DNA of 64,000 bases from Phymorhynchus buccinoides (lineage: Eukaryota; Mollusca; Gastropoda; Neogastropoda; Raphitomidae): positions 46,665,838 to 46,729,837 of the forward strand of contig CM065700.1 of assembly GCA_017654935.2 (NCBI GenBank), in the 5' to 3' direction. The translations under genes were made by a program, and so were the position numbers. Below, piece after piece: positions 1 through 9,290 of this stretch. Each line of letters starts with the position of its first letter. The stretch's first letter is position 1. Under the pieces are notes generated by a model. That model ran no database searches. It was not told the origin of the DNA and was given only the letters and a program-made list of their open reading frames with translations.

Positions 1-30
1 TCACAGGTGAGTGACTGTGTCTGTGTATAT

Positions 31-69
<39 letters not shown>

Positions 70-305
70 GAGTGATTGTGGGGACACCTGCAGGCCCTGT
101 GTCCCTACGTACTGCCCTTCTACCCCCCCTAGACTGCCCAACCAGTCCTCTGAGGAATATCACAGGTGAGTGACTGTGTCTGTGTATATGGGGGGGGGGG
201 GGGGGGGGGGTCAGTTGATGATTGTGGGACACCTGCAGGCCCTGTGTCCCTACGTACTGCCCTTCTACCCAACCAGTCCTCTGAGGAGTATCACAGGTGA
301 ATGTC
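1..305 (+). repeat. GLE1 exon-end/5' splice site array (antepenultimate exon)
   Basis: Copies of an exon end followed by a consensus donor (TATCACAG|GTGAGTGACTG) end at about 6, 165 and 294. Units are about 130-160 bp, and the G runs at 31-68 and 190-210 follow the donor. The exon part translates as a GLE1 segment (CPYVLPFYP, then SSEEYH), and its last two bases plus the A opening the exon at 1256 restore an arginine codon. The middle copy has seven C where six would keep frame. The true exon is probably just upstream of the window; these look like intronic copies. The right-arm equivalent is 46347-46819. Confidence 0.75.
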
Positions 306-554
306 TGTGTGTGTCAAAGTCAAAATGTTCTATTTGAGTGTGATGGGTATTTCACATACTGATTCAAAATTGTCAGCTGGTCTTTGTCCTACCCATGGCA
401 GGCAGCCAATACCATATAAGCTAGATGTTTTTGAACACCATGTATAAGCTATGATATTGTTGAGCTAAGCTCGAAAGCTTGACTAACTCTCCTAGCAAGG
501 ATCAACAGTCCCCCCTATCAAGGTCAGGGTTTGATATTGTTGTTCGCTCGCAAT

Positions 555-775
555 GTCATGTGTTGCTGCTGTGCTTTGTGTCTGAATAAAATTAGTTTGT
601 TGTTGTTGACGTACCCTGGCCAAAAGACTCCTTGGATCATCCCAAACAGTCGAAGCGCTTTGAACACTATGGTGCAAATGGATCAGCTAGAGATGAGAAC
701 AGTACGTGTATGACCGTTTTAGATTACTCCGCCACGTGTGCAGCCTTACTCCGACTTTGGGGGATTTTGGAGACT
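555..775 (+). repeat. Dispersed repeat family B (SINE-like)
   Basis: It starts with a GTTGTTGTTG run, then CCCTGGCCAAAAGACTCC, a block around TGGTGCAAATGGATCAGC, and ends near GATTACTCCGCCACGTG. Near-identical blocks lie at 9117-9290 and (reversed) 17065-17215, and at the mirrored right-arm sites. The length of about 170-220 bp and the dispersion suit a SINE, but I do not recognise its promoter boxes. Confidence 0.6.
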
Positions 776-799
776 GATGTTATGCTAGGAGCTTGTCAC

Positions 800-1180
800 G
801 GCTAAAGACAATCCCCGCATAGCTATGCATAACACAACAACATTTTGATGTAGCCTTGGTGTAATCCCCGCATAGCTATGCATAGCATAACATTTTGATG
901 TAGCCTTGGTGTAATCCCCGCATAGCTATGCATAGCATAACAACATTTTGATGTAGCCTTGGTGTAATCCCCGCATAGCTATGCATAGCATAACAACATT
1001 TTGATGTAGCCTTGGTGTAATCCCCGCATAGCTATGCATAGCATAACATTTTGATGTAGCCTTGGTGTAATCCCCGCATAGCTATGCATAGCATAACAAC
1101 ATTTTGATGTAGCCTTGGTGTAATCCCCGCATAGCTATGCATAGCATAACAACATTTTGATGTAGCCTTGGTGTTCTAGC
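800..1180 (+). repeat. 49-54-bp intronic minisatellite
   Basis: About seven tandem units contain AATCCCCGCATAGCTATGC, then a GCATAACAACATTTTGATG block and TAGCCTTGGTGT. Units alternate by presence of one AAC. Each carries the perfect palindrome GCATAGCTATGC. It sits in the GLE1 intron just before the exon at 1256. The right-arm copy is 45360-45850. Confidence 0.9.
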
Positions 1181-1255
1181 CTACATCAATAGGTCCAATT
1201 TAGCCTTAAGCCAAGGTGAGAAATGTGTTTTAATTTTTGCTGTGTCGTTGTGCAG

Positions 1256-1493
1256 AACGCTGGGCTACAAGGTCGCAGACAACAGCGTGGAGCAGCAGGA
1301 CAAGTTCCTGCGGCGCATGTCCGGCGTTGTGCGACTGTACGCCGCCATCATGGTGACCCCCCCTCCCCAGGCAGCCAGTCAGAACCACCCCCACCCCCAC
1401 GGGCTGGAGCATGCCTGGGTGTGGCTGGCGCGGTCCATGAACCTCCAGCCCAATCCAGACATCACCGCTACCGCTATCTACGACATGCTGCAG
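1256..1493 (+). CDS. GLE1: GLE1 penultimate exon (mRNA export factor, C-terminal domain)
   Basis: GLE1 is a nucleoporin on the cytoplasmic face of the nuclear pore. With inositol hexakisphosphate it activates the DEAD-box ATPase DDX19/Dbp5 during mRNA export. This 238-nt exon has a pyrimidine-rich acceptor ending TTGTGCAG and a donor CTGCAG|GTGTGT. It contributes one base to a split arginine codon, then 79 codons in phase 0. Family landmarks recognised by eye are LGYKV, VEQQDKFLRRMSG, RLYAA, HPHGLEHAWVWLA and DITATAIYDMLQ, which parallel LGYQV, VEQQDNFLKRMSG and HPHGLNHGWRWLA of vertebrate GLE1. It joins in frame to the exon at 5179. Its 3' end is the template of the array downstream. The right-arm copy (45052-45281, - strand) is frameshifted. 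Confidence 0.95.
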
Positions 1494-2925
1494 GTGTGTG
1501 GGTGTCTGTTTGTCATTTCTGACCATGCCTGGGTGTGGCTACCGCTATCTACGACATGCTGCAGGTGTGTGGGTGTCTATGTGTAGGTTTGTTTGTCATT
1601 TCTGAGCATGCCAGGGTGTGGCTACCGCTATCTACGACATGCTGTGGGGGTGTGTTTGTTTGTCATTTCTGAGCATGCCAGGGTGTGGCTGGCGCTATCT
1701 ACGACATGCTGCAGGTGTGTGGGTGTCTGTTTGTCATTTCTGACCATGCCTGGGTGTGGCTACCGCTATCTACGACATGCTGCAGGTGTGTGGGTGTCTG
1801 TTTGTCATTTCTGAGCATGCCAGGGTGTGGCTGGCACTATCTACGACATGCTGCAGGTGTGTGGGTGTCTGTTTGTCATTTCTGAGCATGCCAGGGTGTG
1901 GCTGGCGCTATCTACGACATGCTGCAGGTGTGTGGGTGTCTGTTTGTCATTTCTGACCATGCCTGGGTGTGGCTACCGCTATCTACGACATGCTGCAGGT
2001 GTGTGGGTGTCTGTTTGTCATTTCTGACCATGCCTGGGTGTGGCTACCGCTATCTACGACATGCTGTGGGGGTGTGTTTGTTTGTCATTTCTGAGCATGC
2101 CAGGGTGTGGCTACCGCTATCTACGACATGCTGCAGGTGTGTGGGTGTCTGTTTGTCATTTCTGACCATGCCTGGGTGTGGCTACCGCTATCTACGACAT
2201 GCTGTGGGGGTGTGTTTGTTTGTCATTTCTGACCATGCCAGGGTGTGGCTACCGCTATCTACGACATGCTGCAGGTGTGTGGGTGTCTATGTGTAGGTTT
2301 GTTTGTCATTTCTGAGCATGCCAGGGTGTGGCTACCGCTATCTACGACATGCTGTGGGGGTGTGTTTGTTTGTCATTTCTGAGCATGCCAGGGTGTGGCT
2401 ACCACTATCTACGACATGCTGTGGGGGTGTGGGTGTTTGTTTGTCATTTCTGAGCATGCCAGGGTGTGGCTACCGCTATCTACGACATGCTGTGGGGGTG
2501 TGTTTGTTTGTCATTTCTGACCATGCCAGGGTGTGGCTACCGCTATCTACGACATGCTGCAGGTGTGTGGGTGTCTATGTGTAGGTTTGTTTGTCATTTC
2601 TGAGCATGCCAGGGTGTGGCTACCGCTATCTACGACATGCTGTGGGGGTGTGTTTGTTTGTCATTTCTGAGCATGCCAGGGTGTGGCTACCACTATCTAC
2701 GACATGCTGTGGGGGTGTGGGTGTTTGTTTGTCATTTCTGAGCATGCCAGGGTGTGGCTACCGCTATCTACGACATGCTGCAGGTGTGTGGGTGTCTGTG
2801 TGTAGGTTTGTTTGTCATTTCTGGAGCATGCCAGGGTGTGGCTGGCGCTATCTACGACATGCTGCAGGTGTCTGTGTGTAGGTTTGTTTGTCATTTCTGG
2901 AGCATGCCTGGGTGTGGCTGGCATG
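1494..2925 (+). repeat. 71-bp minisatellite of GLE1 exon end plus donor site
   Basis: About 19 units of roughly 71 bp (some about 80) follow the exon without a break. Each unit fuses two pieces of the exon, GCATGCCTGGGTGTGGCT and CGCTATCTACGACATGCTG, to intron sequence GTGTGTGGGTGTCTG and TTTGTCATTTCTGA. About half keep CAG|GTGTGT, so they retain a complete donor; others read CATGCTGTGGGGGTG and have lost it. The unit length is not a multiple of three, so the long open frames across it are not coding. The right arm has only about seven units (44510-45051). Confidence 0.93.
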
Positions 2926-2929
2926 ATCC

Positions 2930-2935
2930 TAAAGA

Positions 2936-2966
<31 letters not shown>

Positions 2967-3205
2967 CATGTGCCCATGCACTTAGCACACGTTAAACCCA
3001 GTGGCAGCGAAAAAGTTGTGATTTGGTCAAAATTTACCCCCAGCCCCCTCCCTTTCCTTCCTCATCAATCACACAAAAATCGCATGCAAAAAAAAAAAAA
3101 AATGGGTGGCGCGCCTCTGGCTGCGATGCGCTCTCCAGGTGGGAGCAACCCGAATTTCACAGAGACGCCTCTGTGACTATAAAGTACCTAATACCTAATA
3201 ATAAT
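2930..3205 (+). mobile_element. tRNA-derived SINE, head-less copy
   Basis: It matches the body and 3' part of the SINE complete at 57515-57875: TCGGATGAGACGATAAACCG, TTAGCACACG, ATCGCATGCAAAAA, GGGTGGCGCGCCTCTGG and a tail near GACTATAAAGTACC followed by AAT repeats. The tRNA-like head with the B box is missing. It faces a second SINE at 3981-4362 in opposite orientation. Confidence 0.75.
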
Positions 3206-3210
3206 AATAC

Positions 3211-3254
3211 CATGAACCTCCAGCCCAATCCGGACATCACCGCTACCGCTATCT
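3211..3254 (+). repeat. Displaced fragment of GLE1 penultimate exon
   Basis: It begins ATGAACCTCCAGCCCAATCC and repeats the section of the exon at 1436-1479 that the 71-bp array units lack. It resumes at 3950-3978 with TATCTACGACATGCTGCAGG, so a longer exon-junction copy was split by the element at 3255-3949. Confidence 0.85.
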
Positions 3255-3949
3255 CAGAGCTGATTCTAGAGTGCGGGATTGGTACAATCCCCCGAAAATC
3301 TGTTCCTTCCCGCGATAATCGAGTCTTAATGCGGGCCGACTCCCGCACATTTGCAGAACTGCCCGCTATTTTCACCGATCGCTGCGGGCATGGCGTTCGT
3401 CGTCTGCAAAACCTGTTGTCTAGGCTACACAAACTGGAGTGAATGATTTCTTGAAATTTCATTGGTTCTTTACAATTGTTAGTGTAAATCAACAAATCAA
3501 TCGCGTTCATCTCCATTCATCTCGAATACTGACGAGAACTTGCGAGAGTTTAAGCCGCCATATTGGATTTCTTCCAAAATGAAGCGCGTAGCCACGCTCC
3601 TTGATTTTGACTTTCGCGGAGGCAAAGTGAAAAAAAAGCAGTCTGTGCCACATGATGAGTCTGGAGAAGAGCTTGAAGAAATGGCGACTACATCCAAAAA
3701 CTCGGAGAAGCAGCCCGATAACAGCGCCAGTGCAAGGGAACGCCGGTTCCAAGACGACTGGCTGAAGAAGTGGCCATGGCTGTCCAAGATGGAGAGTGGG
3801 GGAATGCAGTTTAAAGCCGTTTTCCCTTGTATCCAGTGGACCTGCCACCAATCCCCCCTTTTTTCATTCTTAGGGGGGGACCTGCCCCCCTTTTTTCAAT
3901 CATAGGGGGGGAATGCTCCCCCTTTTTCAAAATCCTAGAATCAGCTCTG
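3255..3949 (+). mobile_element. hAT-like DNA transposon remnant with 15-bp TIRs
   Basis: The ends are perfect inverted repeats, CAGAGCTGATTCTAG and CTAGAATCAGCTCTG, and the 5-bp duplication TATCT flanks both sides (3250-3254 and 3950-3954). The target is a copy of GLE1 exon sequence that reads through once the 695 bp and one TATCT are removed. CAGNG-type TIRs suit hAT; a 5-bp duplication is shorter than the usual 8 bp but occurs in some hAT-like groups. It carries the N-terminal reading frame at 3579. The mirrored copy is 43312-44077. Confidence 0.8.
3579..3905 (+). pseudogene. N-terminal fragment of a hAT/ZNF862-like transposase-type gene
   Basis: An open frame begins MKRVATLLDFDFRGGKVKKK, then an acidic Ser/Lys stretch, then RRFQDDWLKKWPWL and ESGGMQ. 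The FQxxWLxxxPWL...GGMxCxxC pattern is the module that opens hAT-derived proteins such as ZNF862/C17orf113-like genes. Here the cysteines after GGMQ are lost (GGMQFKAV), while the mirrored right-arm frame (43267-43627, - strand) reads GGMQCKVC. No BED, catalytic or dimerisation domain follows before the right TIR, so it is a truncated passenger. Family assignment is by eye. Confidence 0.5.
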
Positions 3950-3980
3950 TATCTACGACATGCTGCAGGTGTGTGGGTAT

Positions 3981-4188
3981 TTGGTACTTTATAGTCACAG
4001 AGGCGTCTCTGAAATTCAGGTTGCTCCCACCTGGAGAGCGCGTCGCAGCCAGAGGCGCGCCACCCGTTTTTTTTGTTTTTTTTTTGCATGCGATTTTTGT
4101 GTGTTTGATGAGGAAGGAAAGGGGGGTGGGGGTACATTTTGACCAAAAGACAACTTTTGCTAACATGTGCTAAGTGCATGAGCACACG

Positions 4189-4219
<31 letters not shown>

Positions 4220-4362
4220 TCCACGTTCAGACTGTAAGGCCTAGTGCAGAGTGAGAGGGAAAATCCCCTGTACCCAGGTTCGAACTCGAATGAGGGAGAA
4301 TGTAAGCATATCTGCATGTGATTCAGTGAATGCAAGTGCCTTGACTCTACCCCCCAAAACTT
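3981..4362 (-). mobile_element. tRNA-derived SINE, near full length
   Basis: On the - strand the head lies at about 4362 and a Pol III B-box-like GAGTTCGAACCTGGG at 4275-4289. The body contains CACTAGGCCTTAC-like and GATAAACCGAGGTCCC blocks, and the tail is near 3981 (GTACTTTATAGTCACAGAGG reading +). It is inverted relative to the copy at 2930-3205. Confidence 0.8.
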
Positions 4363-4415
4363 TTTTTTATGACAAAGTCTCTCAAATAAAGGTTCTTTCT
4401 TTTACTTATTTTTAG

Positions 4416-5178
4416 GTGACAGGCAGTTTCCTTCTGAAGGCAGATCGCGTTCAGTTCATGAAGCTGCTTTAATTTTGACAATACATCTACATTAACCCCT
4501 TGACTGCCACCAGCGTATCACGTACTGACTTGATGACATCGCTGATGTCATCAGATGAAGAGGAATAACTCTGATTTGCTGGCTTTTGGTCTAACACAGT
4601 CAAGAGAGTTATATCCCCAGACCATTTTGCCAGATTGGCTCTATCAGTTGTCTTTTTTTATGGCATAATTTGCCCAATGATTTTTTCTTTAATTTCCTCT
4701 GGCAGTCAAGGGGTTAAGGGTTCTTTTTTCTTTGATCATCAGGTGACAGGCAGTTTCCTTCTGAAGGCAGATCGCGTGCAGTTCATGAAGCTGCTTTAAT
4801 TCTGACAGTACATCTATATTAAGGGTTCTTTTTGTTTTCTTTGATCGTCAGGTGACGGGCAGTTTCCTGTTGAAGGCAGATCGCGTGCAGTTCATGAAGC
4901 TGCTTTAATTCTGACAGTACATCTACATTAAGGGTTCTTTTTGTTTTCTTTGATCGTCAGGTAACAGGCAGTTTCCTTCTGAAGGCACATCGCGTGCAGT
5001 TCATGAAGCTGCTTTAATTCTGACAGTACATCTATATTAAGGGTTCTTTTTGTTTTCTTTGATCGTCAGGTAACAGGCAGTTTCCTTCTGAAGGCACATC
5101 GCGTGCAGTTCATGAAGCTGCTTTAATTCTGACAGTACATCTACATTAAGGGTTCTTTTTGTTTTCTTTGATCCTCAG
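4416..5178 (+). repeat. 109-bp array of GLE1 last-exon pseudo-exons
   Basis: Five copies start at 4416, 4743, 4852, 4961 and 5070, each directly after a TTTGATCGTCAG-like 3' splice site, ahead of the real exon at 5179. Each copy opens in the correct phase, encodes VTGSFLLKADRVQFMKLL (one copy reads KAH) and stops at the same TAA, then runs through TTCTGACAGTACATCTA to the next acceptor. The interval from the first to the second copy is longer because of a MITE at 4495-4714. The right arm has about eight copies (41739-42840). Confidence 0.93.
4495..4714. mobile_element. TA-flanked MITE with ACCCCTTGACTGCCA TIRs
   Basis: Inverted ends ACCCCTTGACTGCCA and TGGCAGTCAAGGGGT are flanked by TA (4493-4494, 4715-4716). 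Removing 220 bp plus one TA restores the array unit CATCTACATTAAGGGTTC. The same element is at 42537-42753 in the right arm, so the insertion predates the split of the two arms. A one-ended relic lies near 7441. Confidence 0.85.
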
Positions 5179-5391
5179 GTGACGGGCAGTTTCCTGTTGA
5201 AGGCGTACCGCGTGCAGTTCGTCAAGCTGATCTACTTCCTCATCAAGGTGTTCCTGCCCAAGCTGAAGGGCGTTGCCGCGGGCAGCGGGCCCGTCATCCG
5301 CCTGGAGACCTTCCTGGAGACCACCATGAGAAACAACGCCCTCATCCCAGAGCCGGAGGGATACCTGGGTCCACGATTCTGGAACTACTGA
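5179..5391 (+). CDS. GLE1: GLE1 terminal exon
   Basis: This is the last coding exon of GLE1: 70 codons and a TGA stop, entered in phase 0 from the donor at 1494. The acceptor is TTTGATCCTCAG|GTGACG. It encodes the C-terminal helical region and ends EGYLGPRFWNY, matching the vertebrate landmarks YQVQFWKMLILI, FIRLKQFLE and a final FLTSSFWRS-like tail. This part of GLE1 lies in the domain that binds inositol hexakisphosphate and DDX19/Dbp5, and in human GLE1B the extreme C terminus contacts Nup42. The exon sits between tandem copies of its own first half (upstream) and last part (downstream). The right-arm copy at 41526-41738 encodes the same 70 residues. Confidence 0.96.
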   Translation: MTGSFLLKAYRVQFVKLIYFLIKVFLPKLKGVAAGSGPVIRLETFLETTMRNNALIPEPEGYLGPRFWNY

Positions 5392-5740
5392 CCATCATCA
5401 CTTTCAGGCTGTTCTATAGCAAGACTGTCATCATGTGGAACAGTGAAGTCTTCCCCCCCCTGAACATGAGGGCTACCTGGGTGCTCGATTCTGGAACTAC
5501 TGACCATCATCACTTTCAGGCTGTTCTATAGCAAGACTGTCATCATGTGGAACAGTGAAGTCTTCCCCCCCCTGAACGTGAGGGCTACCTGGGTGCTCGA
5601 TTCTGGAACTACTGACCATCATCACTTTCAGGCTGTTCTATAGCAAGACTGTCATCATGTGGAACAGTGAAGTCTTCACCCCCCTGAACGTGAGGGCTAC
5701 CTTGGTGCTCGATTCTGGAACTATTGAATTGTGAAAGAGA
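5392..5740 (+). repeat. 112-bp array of GLE1 stop codon and 3' UTR
   Basis: Two full copies and one partial copy repeat the end of the exon and its 3' flank: GGGCTACCTGGGTGCTCG, TTCTGGAACTACTGACC, a CAGGCTGTTCTATAGCAAG block and GTGGAACAGTGAAGTCTTC. Each retains the GYLGARFWNY-stop frame. The right arm has about five copies (40620-41525). Confidence 0.9.
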
Positions 5741-7039
5741 CACTATTGAAACTTGTTTTTCTTGCATTCATGAACAGACATGAACACATAAACATGCACG
5801 TGTACTTACATCTGAGCCTGTGACAAAAGGTCGTCCTGGTGACAACCAACAGTTTGGACCTCTAAAATACAGTCATACAATTGAAATTGAAATTTTTATC
5901 CGTGTCTCCTCTAAAAATGTTAATGAAATAATCTTGTACACCATAAGACAACATATTTTTCTTTAAATTGTGTCTTTGATGAGCAAAAGACTTGGTGTAT
6001 GTCCGCCAACTGCAAAAAGTACTGTATGTCCACCTACAGTTTTAGTTTTCCTTGTGAAAGTTGATTCTGTGCAGCTAAATAAGTTTTAATGCTTATGATG
6101 TTGCAGTTGGGTTATTTCACTGCAGTTTTCATGCTTCAAAATAATTTCATGACATAGAAGGGTGCATTATGAAACAATTTGATGGCGTATGTTCACAGGG
6201 ACAACCAACAGTAATAATGCAAGATGACCATAATAGGGAAGGATTTCACTGGACATTTTGCAAGAAGGCTATACTTGGTGTTTTAAAAAGTCAACAAAAA
6301 TTATATTTTCATATGAACAAATTTGTTTTTGCACAAAAATGATTTTCTGTATGTCTAGCGTGACAATCAACAGTTTTTGTTCAAATAATTGAAGGAATTC
6401 ATATGGATGTCTTTGCAAAAATGATACCAAAATGCATTGATCACTAATTTATCACATATGTACACCAAATTGAAGCAACAAATACCAATTGTGTCTGCTA
6501 GATCTTGCATTCTGTGCAATCACTGTTGGGTGTCACTCTGGACATACCTGTTCAGGGTTCGTAGGGGCCTTACCAGTCCTTATAAGTCTTGACCAATTGA
6601 AATCTCCAAGTAAGGCCTTACAAGTGCTTACATTCACTTCAAGGTCCTTACAAGTCCTGACGGCTGCAAGAAACTGCCCTGAGCAGCAAGACCATACTCA
6701 AAATAGATCGCAGAAGCAGCGATTTTACACTTGAGAAACATCGCTCGGCACCTACTTCACCTAACCCCCTCCCCCACCTTCCCAACTGACCGCTTAGCAG
6801 ACGAACGATGCACCGCGAGTTGTCAAGAGAAATTGGACTGAAATTTATCCTGGTGTCGTTTTGCGAGAAAACGTGTATATCTGTGTCAGTCATAGTTTTT
6901 GTATCTGCTTAGACATTGTTCACAATGCTGGGAAAGTGTCCCTTTCAAGATCGTTTGCTAAAAGATGCAGATTATCCTTAGGCCTACAGGTCCTTACAAG
7001 GTCCTTACTTGGGGATAGCTGAAAGCCCTGGGAACCCTG
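5741..7039. other. GLE1 3' flank, no gene seen
   Basis: This is AT-rich, non-coding sequence. Degenerate scattered versions of the 28-bp unit at 7040 appear, for example GTGACAACCAACAGT near 5839, GACAACCAACAG near 6201 and GTGACAATCAACAG near 6360. No ORF here looks real. Confidence 0.6.
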
Positions 7040-7135
7040 CTGTTGGGTGTCACTCTGGACATACCTGTTGGGTGTCACTCTGGACATACCTGTTGGGTGT
7101 CACTCTGGACATACCTGTTGGGTGTCACTTTTCAC
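7040..7135 (+). repeat. 28-bp minisatellite
   Basis: Four tandem units contain GTTGGGTGTCACTCTGGACA. It is followed by TC and CA microsatellite sequence at about 7180-7270 and an AATAAA at about 7335. The mirrored array is at 39730-39830. Confidence 0.9.
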
Positions 7136-7779
7136 CTTTTGTCACAGGCTCATCTACTCTCCGCATCTACTCCTCTCTCTCGGTCTGTCTCTCTCTCTTA
7201 CACACACACACGCCCACATATGCACACTCTCGCATGTGCACAGGCTACATACACACAGGTATACACAATCACAAAACTGCACTTAATTTATTTATCTTTT
7301 TATATTACTCTATCACATTGTGTGAACAGACTTTAAATAAAATCAGTTAATTCTGCAATATCTCGACCATTTTTTTCAGACCGAGTCTGATAGGTCTCTT
7401 TTAAAATAAGAAAATTGGTAATTTCTCAGTGGTTTTTCCTCTGGCAGTGAAGGGGTATACTCTCTATGGTTGTGTAGCTGATGAGTTAACACGACTTCTC
7501 AAATCAAAAGAAAAGAACTTGTGTGGTTAATAAGAGACTAAAACTTGCTCTAAAATCTCCCTGCAAAGATTTTAGTTTCAAAGAATGTATGACATTTTTT
7601 TCTCTCCAGATGTATTATCTACAAACTAAAGACTTGTTCTTGTGAACAGAAGGCAAAATGTATGTAAAAATGCACACAAAATTCTTCTTTGTCGATCACC
7701 CAGTTTCATGTCAAATGAGTGCAGATGCGTTATGCTGCCGTCATGCGCCTAATTAAGAAATAGATAGGCCCAGCATGTC

Positions 7780-8725
7780 CGTCTTCGGCTGGAGAAAATC
7801 TTTGTAAGAATTTCTTGGGGAAAAAAGGCAGAATGGACCAGAAAGATTGTAGACGACAATAAGCAAAGGGAAAAGGCAGAGTGAAAGAGAGTGACAGATT
7901 AGAGGAAGTTACAAGCACAACATTTCCAGAAGATGGAGTAACTATTTGGAGCAGAAAGATAGTAGATGACAGTAAGCAAAGGGAAAAGGCAGAGTCAAAG
8001 AGAGTGACAGATTAGAGGAAGTTACAAGCACAGAATTTCCAGAAGATGGAGTAACTATTTGGAGCAGAAAGAAAGTAGACGACAGTAAGCAAAGGGAAAA
8101 GGCAGAGTCAAAGAGAGTGACAGATTAGAGGAAGTTACAAGCACAGAATTTCCAGAAGATGGAGTAACTATTTGGAGCAGAAAGATAGTAGATGACAGTA
8201 AGCAAAGGGAAAAGGCAGAGTCAAAGAGAGTGACAGATTAGAGGAAGTTACAAGCACAGAATTTCCAGAAGATGGAGTAACTATTTGGAGCAGAAAGATA
8301 GTAGATGACAGTAAGCAAAGGGAAAAGGCAGAGTCAAAGAGAGTGACAGATTAGAGGAAGTTACAAGCACAGAATTTCCAGAAGATGGAGTAACTATTTG
8401 GAGCAGAAAGAAAGTAGATGACAGTAAGCAAATGGAAAAGGCAGAGTCAAAGAGTGACAGATTAGAGGAAGTTACAAGCACAGAATTTCCAGAAGATGGA
8501 GTAACTATTTGGAGCAGAAAGATAGTAGATGACAGTAAGCAAAGGGAAAAGGCAGAGTCAAAGAGTGACAGATTAGAGGATGTTACAAGCCTTTCAGAAG
8601 ACGGAGTAACTATTTGGAGCAGAAAGAAAGTAGACGACAGTAAGCAAAGGGAAAAGGCAGAGTCAAAGAGTGTGACAGATTAGAGGAAGTTACAAGCACA
8701 GAAGATGGGGTAACTATTTGGACCA
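7780..8725 (+). repeat. About 113-bp minisatellite derived from dispersed element A
   Basis: About eight units contain AGCAAAGGGAAAAGGCAGAG, GTGACAGATTAGAGGAAGTT, ACAAGCACAGAATTTCCAGA and ATGGAGTAACTATTTGGA. The same sequence occurs once, reversed, inside each copy of family A (for example 9890-9960), so the array is an expanded internal part of that element. The right arm has about 13 units (37575-38990). Confidence 0.9.
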
Positions 8726-9116
8726 AAAAACAAACCAGCGGGGTAGAAAAATTGATCTCAGTTGAAGGTTTTCCTTTAATAGGAAGCTGGGTGGGTGGAT
8801 AGTGGATGATGAATTCCATGATGTAACAAATGGTGTGTTTTTCATGATGTATATCAACATACTTGAGCAGATCGTGCCAAAGAAAGGAAAACCTACAAAC
8901 CAAAGTTAACATTTCGTATGGAATCTTGAATGAAAATGATTTGTATGTAATTAGTTTCTAAGCTCTGATGTTTTGTCTTGTACAGTACATAAGTCAAGTC
9001 CAATAAAAGCAAAGTAGATATATCATGCGAGTGAAGTGTGTTTTGATTCAAACGTTGCTCATCAACAACATGCTTTTGCTTCATGTTTTGTCCTACTCAT
9101 GCCCTGGCCTACTTCA
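8726..9116. other. Intergenic, no gene seen
   Basis: Single-copy-looking AT-rich DNA with no supported ORF or repeat. An AATAAA occurs at about 9002. Confidence 0.5.
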
Positions 9117-9290
9117 ATGTTGTTGTTTACTTACCCTGGCTAAAAGACTCCAGGGATCATCCTGACAGCGGAAGCACTTGAACACCCAGTATGGTACAAA
9201 TGCATCAGCTACTGATGAGAACATTACGTGTGTGACCGTTTTTGATTACCCCGCCACGTGCGCTGCCACACTCCGACTTCGTGGAAATTT
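9117..9290 (+). repeat. Family B dispersed repeat
   Basis: Same block order as 555-775: GTTGTTG start, CCCTGGCTAAAAGACTCCAG, TGGTACAAATGCATCAGC, ending at CCCCGCCACGTG. The mirrored copy is at 37000-37170. Confidence 0.65.

Noticed and set aside
1593..2881. Chain of open frames reading MPGCGYRYLRHA and HARVWLPLSTTCC
   Set aside because: They are translations of the 71-bp array. The period is not a multiple of three and the content is copied exon edge plus intron, so not a Cys-rich gene.
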